Assembly (NCBI RefSeq): GCF_932526225.1
Contig: NC_064046.1
Coordinates: forward strand, 13,413,708-13,473,707
DNA: 60,000 bases
Reading direction: 5' to 3'
Origin: Nematostella vectensis
Lineage: Eukaryota > Cnidaria > Anthozoa > Actiniaria > Edwardsiidae
Position numbers and translations under genes: made by a program. Of the stretch, positions 22,201-36,189 are shown piece after piece. Numbering within the stretch: the first letter of the stretch is position 1; each line of letters starts with the position of its first letter. The notes below the pieces were generated by a model. It ran no database searches and was not told where the DNA came from. It saw nothing but the letters and a program-made list of their open reading frames with translations.

Positions 22201-25200
22201 TAAACTTCACAAATTATGTCCTCATAATAACAGTGAACCGAATAAGTAATGGAGGATGATATTATCTTGCAGGGAAGTTTTGTTTTTTTTCTTTAAGGTG
22301 GCCACCTCTGTTTTACCGATTAAAACTGGTTCAACTAGAGAGTAAAACTAGGTTCGTTATTATCAAACTTCAATCCCACAAATTTTTTTTTTTCTGCTTT
22401 TAGCTTTGTTTTTTGCATAGTCATGTTTTTTGTCATTAGCCATACCCTTTAAATTCGCGCATCTAGGATCAACTTCAAGTGGAGTCGATGTGACAGCCTA
22501 AGTTTTGACGAGAGATCGTAATGGACGGTTACAAGAATTGACTTTTGTAATGTTTCACTCCTTTCAAAAAAGGTAACAAAGCTGGCCCGAGATTTGTTAG
22601 CTATTTTTTTTTTATCACTTTAAAACTTACTTACCACAAAAAAATCTTTTGATCAAGAAAAATGTCTGTGCCACTATAAGCCATAGAAATCATTCTTGAC
22701 TTCTAGGGTTATGTAGCCAGAAAGCTAAGAGAGTAAGAAAGGTGACTGTTATAAGTGATCGCTTTCGGGAACGTAAAAGTAAAGATCATTTAGTGCAGTG
22801 GAATCACCGTTGTGAAGTTCAAAACGAAAAAAGGGGAACCCTCCTCTAGCAACACGGGACAGTATATAAAAATGAAAGAAAATGCCATATTTTCTGTTAA
22901 CCCGCTTGAAAAGGACACCGCGTCACTAGTCCCAACGGTTTCCGTTTTAACGGAGTTTTATTGTCCTCCCAAATCGGTCGCGGTCTCCCAAGGGAGTGGT
23001 TCGTTCGATATTACAGGGTTGTGGGTACAATGCCTTACCTATGTACACATGGCTGAGTGTATACTTAGCATGTGTAATACCAGTTGACCATAACGTAACC
23101 AATGTCTAGTCAGGGCTTTCATGAATCTCGACCAAGATAAAATCACTCCGCCACTCGTGAGGGTTTTAGGAGTTTTTAGTCGGCGGTCAAATTGAGTTTT
23201 AGCGCTAATGGACGGTAATCGTGATGCCTATTTTTTCAATTTTTCTGATTACTGTGAATCTCTGTTATTGAATTGGATAAGGAAATAATCTCAGCACCGT
23301 TTAACTTCGACACCGTTGACTTGAAATCCACTCAAACTAAAATCGTTTCTCACTTTCTAACGTCTTATTATTGTGCGATTTTGTTTAAAGAAACGATTGT
23401 TTCATTTTGTACTTAAACTAAGTTGGGAATTTCAATATCTGAAGAAAAAAAAACACCAGGTTTTTTTAAATTAAAAAATCATCAAGCTCTTAAAATTCGA
23501 ATTTTACTATATTTTTTGAGAGAGAAAATAGATGGTTTTATAAGATTATGAATATGCTGATTTAATGCAATTGATAAGTAAGACCACGTTCTCGGAGCTA
23601 TCAGGGTTTCCTAAAATCGTAGCGCCTGTTGTTATACTGAAATGAACAGTAAACAAGAGTGAAATGAAATCGATCGGCATCGTTTACAGAGAAGAAATAT
23701 TTAGAATTGATCGTTGTACTTAAAGTGAATGAGGGATTTACACAAGTGCGTCGCAAACCTTCGCTTCTCACCTTGTGAGTTTGTGTTTGTTTTTACGGGG
23801 AACGCGTTGTCTATTTGGAGTCTCTCAACTTTCAGCACTGGTGCTGCCAGCCCAAATCTTTATCGTGACAGGAAAATTGACAAAGTCGTTTGTTCAGTAA
23901 TGAGCAACGATTTCTTGAATCCCTCGAAGACTTCTTAGAGCTCCGAGCCAGGGTGACAATCGGCAAACTTTGTCGATTTAATAACGCTGTTACCCTACAG
24001 CAACCTAAACCCCAATTATCCAAGTCAATAAAACTTTCGACGTCTTATCTTATCAATACGATTATGCTAATTATGAAGATAGGATATCTAGAATAATCGA
24101 CCACCAAACATTCTATTCCATCAAGTATTTTGATTTACCGCGCCTTTTACTATTTCACCGCCAAAATGTTACGTGACGTTGAAAGCATTTCCCGCGTTCG
24201 TGGAACCAATGTATCTATTATCATTCAGTTAAGCATTGAGTAATAATTGGCAATTTTAATGAGTATTTGATTCTAATACAAGCGGCAATGAAAGTGAGTG
24301 CCGTACCCACGCTTGTTCTAGAGACGGCGCCACATCACTTAATGTCATTCTTAAAGTTATTCTGATGACCGATTTGCAAATTGGGGAACCAGTAACCAAA
24401 CCACCTTTCACTCTTCCAACCATGGGCATCGATAACACAATTTGACGAGAACTCGCACGATTTTATTTTTTTTACAAAAACTCATAAGTTAGGTAAACAT
24501 GGTGTCTAGTATACAATGCGTTTTAGTTTTCAAAGACGATACCGACAAAATTTATCGCATACGAAAAGCCGCACGCCAAGGGGAATTTAATAGCCAAATC
24601 ATTTTTTTGATCACCCCACACAAAGCTAGGATACTGAATCTAATAGTATACTATCATTTCTAGGCTTGCAAGTGTTTAGGTTTGGTATCGAAGATACTAA
24701 AAGGAACACAGAATACCCTAAAAGGAAATTGCCTTGTCTCATATAGATCATCTGTAAAACAATTAGCCATCCAATATGCCACGAAAAAGGAACAGCTACT
24801 TTAGAATCAAACCAATGGTATTTTTGTCTTTTTTGTTTAAGATTTCTAGTGCCAAAAATAAGGCAAAACTAAAATGCATTTCAGCAATAAAATATGCTGA
24901 ATAATAGTCACTTTTAAAGAAAAACTGTAATATTTTTTTGTTTTCCTTTTATTAAGGAAAGGACTCATAAAGATACCTATAAATTAATTTAGATGTTGAT
25001 TGATTTTCGTGTTGACATTTTGGTGAAACATAATTGAATTCTTTTTGACGAATCTGTGTGATTTCGTTTTTTGAAATACAAATAATGTGCCACAATAAAA
25101 CAACATTCAAATTCCCTTGAGGCAATTTGACAGATTGTTAACAAGGAAACACCAGATAAACTACCGTTTTAATATAAAAGTATATAAAACACGTGAAAAC

Positions 25201-26087
25201 AAAGGGAAAGTTGCCTAAAGTTTGACTGATAAAGAAAGGTTAAGTAGTAGTCGTTTTTTGTATCCTTTTATAACAAAGGAGATTTCTGAATTAGAGGTCG
25301 TTTTTTTATTCTACCCAACCACCTCCATTTTTAAATACCGTTGAATGCTTTTAGATAGGGTTAGGTTAGGGTTAGGTTAGGTTTTGTCTGCTTTTTTGAG
25401 GCTGACGTAAACACCAGTCACTGGCAATAAAAATAAAGCTAGGTAATTGATTGATTATCAAAAAGGTTGCCGTAAGTCATTGCTCATTCAATATCATTCG
25501 CTTTTTCTGCTAATATATAAGTAAATGAAAAAAATACTAGAATTTCTAATAAGTAAACAAAATCAAGAAGAAAAAAAAGGCATAAAAAATTACATCCGGC
25601 TCGAAGGACCACGGCTGGATGTACGCAGTAGGAACAATTTAGCAACTTTCATTAGATTCTAAGATTAGAAGCGCCCCGCTAAACTTTTTTCTCATTAGCG
25701 CTGTGTACTTCCGTAATGTTTATTAACTTCTATGTTCTTTTTTGTCGATTACCCGCATCAAGGATTAGACAACTTTTTTCAGTCATTGTGGAATAAAAAA
25801 AATCAAACCTCCCCCGAGATGTCTTAATCAATTTCTTTTAAATTTGTAAATTTTGACTTCCAATTTCTCAAAGCATGAATAGCCTTCTTCGAAATATTTT
25901 TATTTTTTTTAAACAAAACTCTTGGCCGATAAAATAAGCAATAAAGGATGCTGATAAAAAAGATAATGTATACATAAATAGAGAAAAAATATTTTTCCCT
26001 GCTATAACATAGATATTTAATGTTTAATTTAAGATGTCTATTTTTACCCATACCACTGCAATATTCAGGTACTTCATGCACAGATAT
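19260..26087. other. Gene-poor AT-rich stretch
   Basis: Almost 7 kb without a supportable gene. Open frames up to about 100 codons (for example 19793-20107 minus and 22812-23087 plus) lack motifs. Two short related segments near 22050 and 22320 share AAACTGGTT and AAAACTAG words. A telomere-like run is listed separately. Confidence 0.5.
25356..25385 (+). repeat. Short interstitial telomere-like run
   Basis: AGGGTTAGGTTAGGGTTAGG mixes TTAGGG and TTAGG units. It is too short to be a chromosome end. Confidence 0.6.
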
Positions 26088-26345
26088 CTGTCACACAATA
26101 GACTTTGTCAGGTAGTATACAGGTATATTTTCGCGTACGCACATCTTACATCAGTCACACAACACTTGTCACAAATACACATCTAACATAAGTCACACAA
26201 CACCTCGCCACGTAGCATGTGATATCAGTCACACAACATTGTCATACATACACATATAACATCAATCACACTACATCTCGTCACGTGTACACATGGGACA
26301 TCTCGTATTTACATGTGGGGTCAGTCACACATCACTATCACGTAT
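26088..26345. repeat. Degenerate minisatellite, roughly 55-bp unit
   Basis: Words such as CAGTCACACAACA, GTCACACAACACCTCG and GTCACACATCACTATCACGT recur about every 55 bases with interspersed TACACAT. There are about five diverged units and no coding signal. Confidence 0.7.
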
Positions 26346-26599
26346 ACAGTCCTGTCATGTCGCGGGAACTTCTACACTTTTTCAAGAGTTAAGTTAAAAT
26401 GCAAAGTGCTGGGGACAGAAGAAAAATTAGCCCGAATTCGAGCGGTTGAATAATACACATTTACTACTCATAGTTTCAAAAAAATCATGAGCATCGTTTA
26501 TTACCTATTTTTATCGTTGATATTATGTTATCGTTACCTATATATATTTGATGGTGTTTAGTTTAAGTTTTCAAATTTTGAGGGATAACGAGAATAATG

Positions 26600-26925
26600 T
26601 ACGACGAAAAATAGTTCGAGTTAGGGAGGAATTTGAGATATCCCAGTTCGAGTTATTTGAGTTCGAGTTATCTGCGAATTTGAGTTAACGGGGCGTTCAA
26701 GTTATTTGAGTTCGAGTAAACAGGGAGTTCAAGTTATTTGAGTTCGAGTTTCCAGGGAGTTCGAGGTACCTGAGTTCGAGTAAGCGGGATATTCAAGTTA
26801 TCCGGGTTCGAAAAGCGTGTGTTCGAGTTATTTGAGTGCTACATAGCGGGTGTTCGAGTTATCTGAGTTGATGTTAGGGGGTGTTCGGGTGATCTCAGTT
26901 TGATTTAGCGGGGTTCTACTGTATC
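26600..26925. mobile_element. Pogo/Tigger-like element end with internal degenerate repeats
   Basis: GTTCGAGTTATTTGAGTTCG-type units of about 25-33 bp recur, and the right end reads TTAGCGGGGTTCTACTGTA. Read inverted this is TACAGTAGAACCCCGCTAA, the form of pogo/Tigger termini as I remember them. I did not find the matching left terminus, so this is one end of a damaged or non-autonomous element. Confidence 0.55.
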
Positions 26926-28679
26926 CGGCACGCATCTTATTAAATGCGGTGACACGCGAGACCAGGACTAATGTCTCATGCTTTCAATTTCGAGCAATCA
27001 AAAAGTCGTGTTTGATCATTCAATAAACATTTCTTTTGTGAATTCCATTCTACATTGACTAATGGAAATAAACAGAAAATGTGATAATTCATAGAATTTT
27101 TAACCAATGCCACAGACAAAACAAAAAGAGTTTTATATTTCCTTCTGCTGAATATTAAGAAAGAAATATAAGTCGTTTTCCTTCTTTTTTGTGGATTTCA
27201 TGGAAGCTAAATCAAAGCCCTCGAATGATAATTAGCCTAGTAACAAAAATGATATATGTTACGGCATCCATCGCTTATTTATTTTTATAAATCTAGGGAA
27301 AAAGAATGCCATTAATATGGAAGATGCGCTCCTTCTTATATGTTCAACACACGTCATGCTTTTCTTTATAACTCGGCACCTTTAACTAGTTTTGACTGAG
27401 AATCAGAGTTTCGAAGCTTGACATAGAAAAGTCTGGTCCCAAATTTCAAATCCCCCAAAGCAATTCGAACACTTCACTTTAACTTCAATCTAAATAGTAT
27501 CTTGGACACAAATTGACTGAGGTTACTTGAAGAGGTACCTTTATGTTTCGCCGACTTGCCTTCTGTTCGCTTTTCCTTCTGTCTTTGTGTCGATTCAATG
27601 TACAGGCTCCCTTTAAAATGCTTGCCAAACGTCACTCTGTGAAGCGCGTCTCGCTCACCGTCAACTGCATTAACGGGGAAAAAAATCACAAATCTTAGTG
27701 TTTTTGGCGGAAACTTCAGCATGATGTCAAGAGGTGTTTCTAGAAAACGCACCATGCTTCTAAGAGTTCGATATCTCTACTCCCAAACGCCCCGAAGCTT
27801 CCGAAATTACGCTTACTTTGCCTTTGTTTTTACTGAAGGGTTTGTTCTTAACAGTTCAAATTTAATATCTGTTTTCAAACTGGAAATCAATTATGGTGAC
27901 GCCTGTGTCCGTCAAAGTTCTCCATTTATGTATTTTAAATTAACTCGTTTCTGTAATGAGGTCTTTACATTGCGTGGAGTTGCCGATAACAATGTGGCCG
28001 CTGTTCTTTAATTAACTCTTGTTGGGTTTATAGTCATCTAAGTTTGTATGAGATGCTATATGGCCTTTTAACTTAATGAAGCAATCAATGCTTTCTTTTC
28101 GCACAGAGCCTTATAATTGCTTGTGGTTAGTCCCAGCTTGGCTATGGGGTTTCGTAAATACATCGGTGGGCGCGCGCGGTATATTTTTAAGAGAGGTTAT
28201 GCAAGTTTTGTATCTTTTTCTCATTTTCACCTTTAGTGAGGTAATGGTCAGCGGTTAACTGATAAGAACTTCCGATAATGAAACCATGAGTTTTTTTGAT
28301 CAGAGAAAAGACCTTTAGGTTGATATTTGAACGAACGCTTCTTTCCTTGCTTTTGTTCAACAAGCAGACACCGACAACTACAAAAAATACGAACACGGGT
28401 AATCCATTTAACAAAACAACAACGACAAAACAGTGGAACCCAAACAACAACAACAAAACACGAGAATCCAAACAACCCCGGCAATCTAATACAACAGGAG
28501 AAAAACAAATTGGCAAAACTGAAAAAAAAATATCTTAGCAACAGATGTATTAGATTAAAAATAAACCAAACACTGAAATAACCACCACAACAAGTAAAAC
28601 AACTGATCTACCAAACCAACTACAAAGTGAAACTGTAGGATGCGGAAGAGAAGACTTGCGCTAATAAGAGATCAAGTGA
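26926..28679. other. Intergenic, no gene seen
   Basis: AT-rich sequence. An AAC-rich low-complexity stretch at about 28375-28470 produces overlapping chance frames on both strands. No domain is visible. Confidence 0.5.
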
Positions 28680-28935
28680 CTTTTTGTGTGGCAAACTAGC
28701 GCGCGCTCAGCCTTTTAGCGGAAAAATAACAGCAACAAAAGCAACTTATTCAGCGCTTAGTTAAAACGCCAGAATTCTTTGCTTTCAAAAAGAGTTTAGT
28801 TTCATTTAAAGATTTTATTTTTTTGTCGTTTTCTGGTGTGACGGGTGCATTCATTTCTGAATTTTTTTGTTTGTTTATTTTGTTTTGAATTTGCCAACCA
28901 GAAAGGTCACGTGATCTCTTAGCGCAAATCCCCTA
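28680..28935. repeat. Dispersed repeat, family G, copy 2
   Basis: GTGGCAAACTAGCGCGCGCT, then CCTTTTAGCGG and AAGGTCACGTGATCTCTTAG, matching 18550-18730 with a longer interior. Confidence 0.65.
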
Positions 28936-28939
28936 TTTA

Positions 28940-29150
28940 GCGCTGAGTATCAGGTGAACTCTATCACGAGTGTGACGTCACTAACGGATGTGTGTGGATT
29001 GTTTAATATAACGGAGAGCTAAATGTTGCGGAGGTGTTTTTGTTGAGCGTATGAATCATGAGCTCACCGACCTTGGTAGATACTGGCTAACTACTAACTA
29101 CTCCCCACACATATCGACATTAAATAAATTATTGTATTGTATTGTTAGCA
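28940..29150 (+). mobile_element. Possible LINE/SINE 3' tail
   Basis: The sequence TAAATAAATTATTGTATTGT ending in repeated ATTGT at about 29120-29145 looks like the microsatellite tail of a non-LTR element. No coding part is recognised upstream, so this is a weak call. Confidence 0.3.
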
Positions 29151-30929
29151 GTGTATACAAGGTTTTGCGCATTGCAGAGAATACCAGATTCAACAATATA
29201 CGTACTAAATAAAGCTTGTTAACAAGATATTTGTATTGCCAAAAGCGGGGATAATCGACTAGAGAGACCAAAAGAATATCAAATCGATTTAACTCTTATA
29301 TTTAGATATAAATGTGTGGAGGATACAGAAAAAAATCATTTTTATGAATCAATGGATGTTTGAAGGAAAAAGAAAAGTTTCTTTTTTTCAAATAATTAAA
29401 AAATAAATTATTAAAAGTAATACGATAGAGATGGCAACATCACATATTTTTTCAAAAGTCTTAAAAAAAATTAATAATATAAATAAAAAAATTTAAATAG
29501 CAGTATCCTAGCCATTTAAAGGATTACGAATTATTGCAGAAAGTCATAGACGTCGCAAAAACGTCACAAAAATAGACGTCTTATCATGTTAAGGTTTCAT
29601 TGCTTAGGTTTTGTTGAGAATTTGTCTGTGTTGGAAATAATTAGACTCTAAGATCCGGGATTACTTGGGCGCTACCTTCCTGTTCGAAAGATAATAACTG
29701 CAGGCTGATTGGTGTTGACATCCGCACGGATTTGCTTCTTTAGTGTATTTACCCATGAGCAGACACGTTCTGATATCTAAAAATGCTGAATAACATTTCC
29801 ATAAACATTACCAATCATAATAACGAGTCATTAATAAATTGTCTTTTTTCCCTTTTTTTTCGAGCGCATTCGTTGTAAAAAACACCTCATGAAAAGGTGA
29901 AACACCACCAAAAAGACATTGCCAATGTTAGCAATACCACGTGACTAATAAAATATACAATTTCCTGGCAGAAATTGTTGCGCTCCGCATGCAGTACACC
30001 TGTTATTCTTCAAGCGCGGAAAGATTTATGTTTTTTGTATCTATTGATAAATACTCTTATTAGCCGAGTGCGCGGGCCGTACGGAAACTATTAGTACGTT
30101 ATTACTATAACTTATTCGGGCAAACGCCGGTAGCATAGCTGTATGATAAAGTTACTACGATTAAGTAAGAAACCAAAGGTGATATTCTTATAAGATCACT
30201 TATATTTCTATCACATTGCTTGGATGCGATTTAAAAGATGCCTATTCTGAGTAGGTATCCGGTTCTGGTGATGCTTATTTTAGCATTTATGATGTTTAAT
30301 TCCTGAGCGTCGCAGGGCGTATAGGAGTGAAAAGTTTAATACCTTGCTCTTTTGTTAACACTTGAATTTGTTCACATAATATATTAAAATTCGCCAGAAT
30401 TCAAAATAATTCAAATGGTTTTATGTTTCTATCTTTTTTACATAACGTTTGTGGTCGCAGCCACTCCGTGACAACCAAAATTATTTCCAGTTATTTACAA
30501 ACAAATCCAAACAGACCCAGCTGTACCCACCATATCGACAACTTTTTTAAACGGATGAATACTTTTAATAAAAATGAACCAAAAATAGGCAATAATTTCC
30601 AATGCGTCTTAAGTCGCGTCAAACCACATGAGATATTGTGCTTCCATACACCAACTCTCCCATACCATTAGCCACCGCAAATTTCTCTCAGACAAATAGT
30701 TTTTGGTGCTTTAAATGTGATTAAGTGATGACAAATGATGTTTTCTTGATTTCGTTGCTTTGATACGTATAGTATCTAAAGTATCTTTACTTGGTTACCA
30801 TGGAAGCACAGTTTTGTCATTAGCAGGCGCTGCCCGCACCACATATCTTAGTTTTTACAACTTGTTCTTAAATTAGAATATTTACGGCTGACATACTCGC
30901 ATCAAACTGCTAACTGCAGAAAACTGCTA
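29151..30929. other. Intergenic, no gene seen
   Basis: AT-rich with short frames only; no array or element recognised. Confidence 0.5.
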
Positions 30930-31130
30930 ACCCGCTTTTTGGTCTACGTCATTCAAACGGACTCACATTTGGTGCTTATTGGTTGGTCAGCGCTTGCGGA
31001 GAGGTATATTAGTGCTAAAAAATAAAAACTCAATTTTGAATGACGGAAGCCAGATGGTAATTTAGCTGTTGGAAATTGTCGTAGAGAGCTCGCAGACCAT
31101 TGAAAACTGCAGTATTGATGTAATCATGAC
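30930..31130. repeat. Dispersed repeat shared with 44105-44265
   Basis: Both places carry a CACATTTGGTG or CACCAAATGTG word, then GAATGACGGAAGCCAG or GAATGACAGGAGCCAG, a TTAGCT-TTGGAAATT block and a following GAGAG-TCGC block. The repeat precedes the family H element here. Confidence 0.55.
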
Positions 31131-31163
31131 TCCACATGACTAGACATAAACTCCCCTGCAAGA

Positions 31164-31415
31164 TTAAAGCCGCCTTGTCACCAGTTTACTTCCGGTCGAT
31201 TACGTAACAATCTCAGATGGTTTTTAACGGAAAACACTAAAAATATTTCAAAATTGAAAGCAGTGTGTCTATTGGAAGTTTCTTTGAGGATGTGATTGAT
31301 AATTTAGAACGGATGGCCTGTTAAATATACCTGATTCTAATAGATTCTTTTGTCTTTTAACGGTTGAGGTTTCCTTCGGACCACTGGAAGTAAAATGGTG
31401 ACAATGCGGCTTTAA
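31164..31415. mobile_element. MITE, family H (TTAAAGCCGC ends)
   Basis: The left arm TTAAAGCCGCCTTGTCACCA and the right arm TGGTGACAATGCGGCTTTAA are inverted, and the match extends about 32 bases inward with few mismatches. The 250-bp body has no coding signal. Confidence 0.8.
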
Positions 31416-33334
31416 GCTATTCGCGGGGAGTTTAATAAATCCAAGCATGATTCTGTAGTGACACACAGTGGTACTAGACTTTTTGTAGTTAACATATATT
31501 GACAAGGACATATAACGAAATAAAGCGTTAAAGAGAAATGTTATCTCATGCCTCTATCCTCTTCGAGGTTACTATAGGCTAATGGTATTGATGCAGAACT
31601 GCATTAGGCATTGATAATAGCGAGACACCCCAACTCTACAAAGACCTGTTACAACATAGCTCCTTGCAAACTGTGCCAACAATGCTGGCAACATTGCTGA
31701 CGCTGATTGTATACACCATGTTGGGAGATAATAACTGTAGATTGTCAACAATTTAGGCCCATGCCTTGAACTATAATAATTCTATGTTCATTTCTCCACT
31801 TTCCCTAATTGTACTGAACAGCAAACCAGCCAGACTATACTTTAGTCAATGATTAATTGGTAGTAGACCCACTAAAAATCCAACAATAGCTTCCTCGATA
31901 AACTCTGAACTGCCTTTGGCTCTATCATGCTTTCAGATTATATACTTACAAATAGGGACAAGTTGCGCTGTGTAACTGCTTTTCCCCTGTGTCATTTGTC
32001 CTCTTATTTCTCTTGTAAAAAACTCGCGTTATCTGGAGCTTTATAATTTCCTTGCCTGTCTCGTTTCGTCTCCTTTCCCTTGAACAAATCTGGCGTTATC
32101 TAGTGCTTTATAACTGTCTTCTTTTCCTGGCGGTATCGCTTTACACGCAGTTAAGAGAAACCTCGATATGTAATCGCCCTAAAGCTCGAGTTCTCACCTG
32201 CCTGGGTTAGTAAGCCTTATTATTAGATGTGTGTGACTTGTGCGCCAATAGAAATACTTCTTTAACATTAATTTGCTATTACCTAGCGATGATTGTCAGA
32301 TTATTTTCACTATATATCAAAATTCAACAAAACCATTACGCCACGGCTGGGTGATAAGGCGTGATTGTATTTTCTAAGTAGAGATTGTCTTGCCTTGACC
32401 ATCGAGGTAGCCTTGGCAATACTCCTGTTTTATAAACATTTTCAAGTTCTATCAACGCGAAGAGCTAGGTTACGGAATTGGTGGCTGATTTATTGCCCTC
32501 CTCGAATAAGACAACCTACAAGCCAAACAGCTAAAGTGCTACCATATATTTACTGGTAAGTTTTTTTTTATTTGGTCGGGACAAATAAAATAAAAACCGC
32601 CGCAAATAAAAACCGCCTCCTAAATAACAAAATAAATAGTGTTTGTAACACAATTCAATCTCATTCTAGCTAAAAAAAACTTTACTGCCGACATTTTTAT
32701 TTCATTTTGCTTGATTGTATTATTTATTGGAATAGTATAAAAATGGAAAATATTGAAAATTTGGAATAAAAAAACCCTCTAGTAATATAGCACTTATATT
32801 ATCTTAAACAACTCCAGCAATTAAAAACACATTTTCCTTTTGTGTTTCCAATTAAAGTCCGAATACATCGTTCAGGAAAGCTAGATGAAATATGAATATG
32901 GAAAAAACAATGAATGGCAAATTCAAAAATGCTTTCATTTGACGGCAATACTTTAAGCAGAGATCAGATAATACAAAAGTAATCAATTACAAAACTCTCA
33001 TTTAAAATACAATGTGCCAATTTATGCTTTAACGTTGTTAGCGTTGTTATTTTTGTTTACATTAACGCCTTGCTAAAATCTAAAAACAAATATGTAAAAA
33101 AAAAAAAACAGCCCTTCTGGTTCATTAGGGTACTCGAAGATAACCGAAAGTAAATGTGAACGCGAAGGGATTATGAACTCAACATAACTTTTCCCTTACC
33201 CAGCTTTACCTAAAGCTGATGCAAAGAGATGGCCTTAAACACAACCCTCACCAACCAAAACAACCCTACCCTACCTACCAATTTACACTTTTGAAGTCAT
33301 ATTTTCATTCAAGGAGATATGCATAAACTCAACA
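31416..33334. other. Intergenic, no gene seen
   Basis: AT-rich, no supportable gene or array. Confidence 0.5.
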
Positions 33335-33442
33335 ATCATAAAATCTTACCCTTTTGATCAAAGATCATAAAATCTTATCCTTTTGATCAAAGATCATAAA
33401 ATCTTACCTTTTTGATGAAAGATCATAAATCTTACACTTTTG
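33335..33442. repeat. Tandem repeat, about 28-bp unit, four copies
   Basis: ATCATAAAATCTTACCCTTT followed by TGATCAAA recurs four times with small changes. Confidence 0.9.
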
Positions 33443-34054
33443 GGGTTCAATGCACCTCCTTCTGGTTATCCGTTTCAGCGTTTGCCAAGCACGACTTTTC
33501 GCTGTAAAACTTGGAGCTTAGGATCACCTGCGCATACTTCCACGCCTACATGTGCAAAAAGGTCATTAGAAAAATGATAAATCACACTTTCTCCGGCTGT
33601 GCATACACGGCTGTCATCTCAACCAAGACGTGAATAATCTCTCGTCCTCTATTCTACGACCTTGTGAGAGAGATAAAACAAAAGAAGAAGGAAACATACA
33701 ATCTCAGCCCAAATAAAAGGGTTGGAACGTGTGGGTATTCTTTCAATACCGTACTATTCAAATGGTGTGTTGTATCAAATTGTTGTCCAAAGCGTTTGGT
33801 CGGTTTGTTTTACGTTTGAAATGCATACGCGTAGAACAAGGATTTTAATAGTATAATGCAAAACAAGTAACAATATCTTCAAATACACAAAATGGACTTC
33901 TTTCTGAGTTAATTGTTATAAAGCCAGCTTAAATCGTTAAATAGTTGGACCTGTCCATCACTCTCACCGCCTACATGATATATTATAGATAGTCAATCAA
34001 GTCAATTGCGCTGTTGTTACCGTTTAAAGCCCTTCTGCACCTACTTACGTTTCG

Positions 34055-34250
34055 CATGTTTTCCTTGTACAGAACAACAAAACAGTGTCACGCAAGTGTT
34101 GCGTTACGCATGTGACAAAAAAACAAAACAGTATCACGCAAGTGTTACGTTACGTGTTTTCGTAGGACAAAACAACAAAACAGTGTTACACAAGTCTTAC
34201 GTTACGCATGTTTTCGTAGAACAATACAACAAAACAGTGTGACGCGAGCC
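34055..34250. repeat. Tandem repeat, roughly 50-58 bp unit, four copies
   Basis: AACAAAACAGTGTCACGCAA, CGTTACGCATG and TTTTCGTAGAACAA recur in order. A 78-codon open frame (34006-34242) runs through the array only because the units stay open; it has no features of a real gene. Confidence 0.85.
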
Positions 34251-36189
34251 GGACCTTTTACCTGGTTGCGAAAAATGAAAGATGGTTTTGAAACTTTTTT
34301 TAAAGTTTAAAGATGGTTATTAAAGAGAAGGAGACATCATTTGATGTAGAAAATTTGTGAAAAATATATTGGGTTTTTCATTGCTTTAAATAAAGTAAAG
34401 CAACAAAGTGTAATTTCAATAAGGTAGTCGTCCACACAAAAGAGTGGAAAAGACATCCTAGTGTTTTGGCCCCAAAGATATGGTTTATTTCATGAGTTTA
34501 TAAAAAACACTCAAACATACAACAACAGTGTATATTTATATCAGTCATTTGTTACTTTGAATGAATGTTTGCCTCTGAGTGCCCTTAAACACAAAGTTAG
34601 AGAAGACGCCAGTCTACCAGCATAAAGAAAGGCTCTCGAATTACTGTTTTCCGGGCGCCAGAATTTAAAAGCCAGAGTAAAGGGCCCTTCTCGTTTATAC
34701 AACAAGCAATAGAAAGAGGTCAATGGTTTCCACAGTGCATCATTCATCTAGTGTGTTGCGGTGAAGTGGAACCGATATCGGCAGTTGACTGTTCGTGCGC
34801 GAGCACACATCACTACTTCTGATAACAAATGGCCTTACTTTTACGATTATAAAGGTCACAATTTTAACCGCACTTAAAACTTTCAATTTACCGTTTCACT
34901 CTAATAAAAATTGAAGGACAAAAAGCGATTGAAATCTGTGACTCTGTATAAAAAGCCTAAAAATAACGCACAAAGTTTCGAAGTGAAAAAAATATTCCTA
35001 GATGGCAAGTTTCGACTTAGTTAGTACTGCTTACTGTTGCTTTGGTACAACAACAAAAGTGACTGCACACTTACTTATGACTCATACCGTCGTTTAATAA
35101 CCATGGAGAGGAGAGAGAAATGGAGGTTAAACTGTATATCACTAGCGCAATTTCTGGGCTCTGATGAGGCTTATTCAATTGATAAAAACACCCATTCACG
35201 CTATCACTTTTATTTACACATTTTTTTGTATGATCCAAAACGTCTAAATTGGCACAGATGTACATAATTAGGATGGTATACTTCTTGAGCTAAAATCTTT
35301 CAAAAAGAAGTAAAACACCGTGTGAATGCCTGCCAACAGGATTTCGTTAATATAATGAAATAGTTTATATGTTAAAACCCGATTTTTCTCTACTGCTCTC
35401 AGAAAACTTAAACTTTGTTTGCTTCTGATTAGTACATCGTCAAATACCTCATGGTACACGCTAGGAAACGATCTCTGTCGAACCTGACGCACATAAACTC
35501 ATAATGCTTGGTCCTGTCGCAGAAGTTGACAACTTACCATTAATCCGACCTATGTGGGCTTTAGGGATATTTTGAGGGGGAATGTGAGTGATGTAAGAGA
35601 TTATTCATATTGTTGTCAGGATGGAATCAGCCTAATACCACCTAGTTCTAGTAGTGCCAATACTAGATATTTAGGGGAGAAGAGCGATTATTGAGAAGAT
35701 GAGAAATAGTAAAAAAGTTTAACAGCCATACTTTAGCAGCTTTTTAATGAGGTAAAACAAAAACAAAATCTTATCAATGTGAACCTGCATGGGGAAACGT
35801 CATTATAATCTCCTGTACAAAGTCCAAAATATAAGGCTAAAAAGCGATACCAGATCGAAAAATTACCATTACCAAGTTAACCCCTGTTTGAAAAACAGAA
35901 TTCTTTTTCGTGCGCAAGGAATTTGACTGTTCAAATCCCTCGGTGGACGTTTACTCATGTAGGGTCACAAGCAAGTAAGATGAAAGAATAATATTTTATA
36001 GTTCTGGTAAAAGTTGTTTTAACAACTAATTAAAATCACTGCAAAACCCCAAAATAAAACGTCATTCAGATGAAATGGGCGTAACTATGCAAAATAACAT
36101 ATTCAAATCCCTAAAGGTAACGAAAATGCCGTCCGACCCGACCAAGTTTTTAATTAGTGACACTGTTTTTGAACAAGATAAGATACCGT
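34251..36189. other. Intergenic, no gene seen
   Basis: AT-rich, with chance frames of under 80 codons and no motif. Confidence 0.5.

Noticed and set aside
28296-28581. Overlapping 80- to 97-codon frames on both strands
   Set aside because: They are generated by AAC-rich low-complexity sequence.
34006-34242. 78-codon open frame over a tandem repeat
   Set aside because: The frame follows the repeat units and has no start context, domain or conserved neighbour; best explained as chance.
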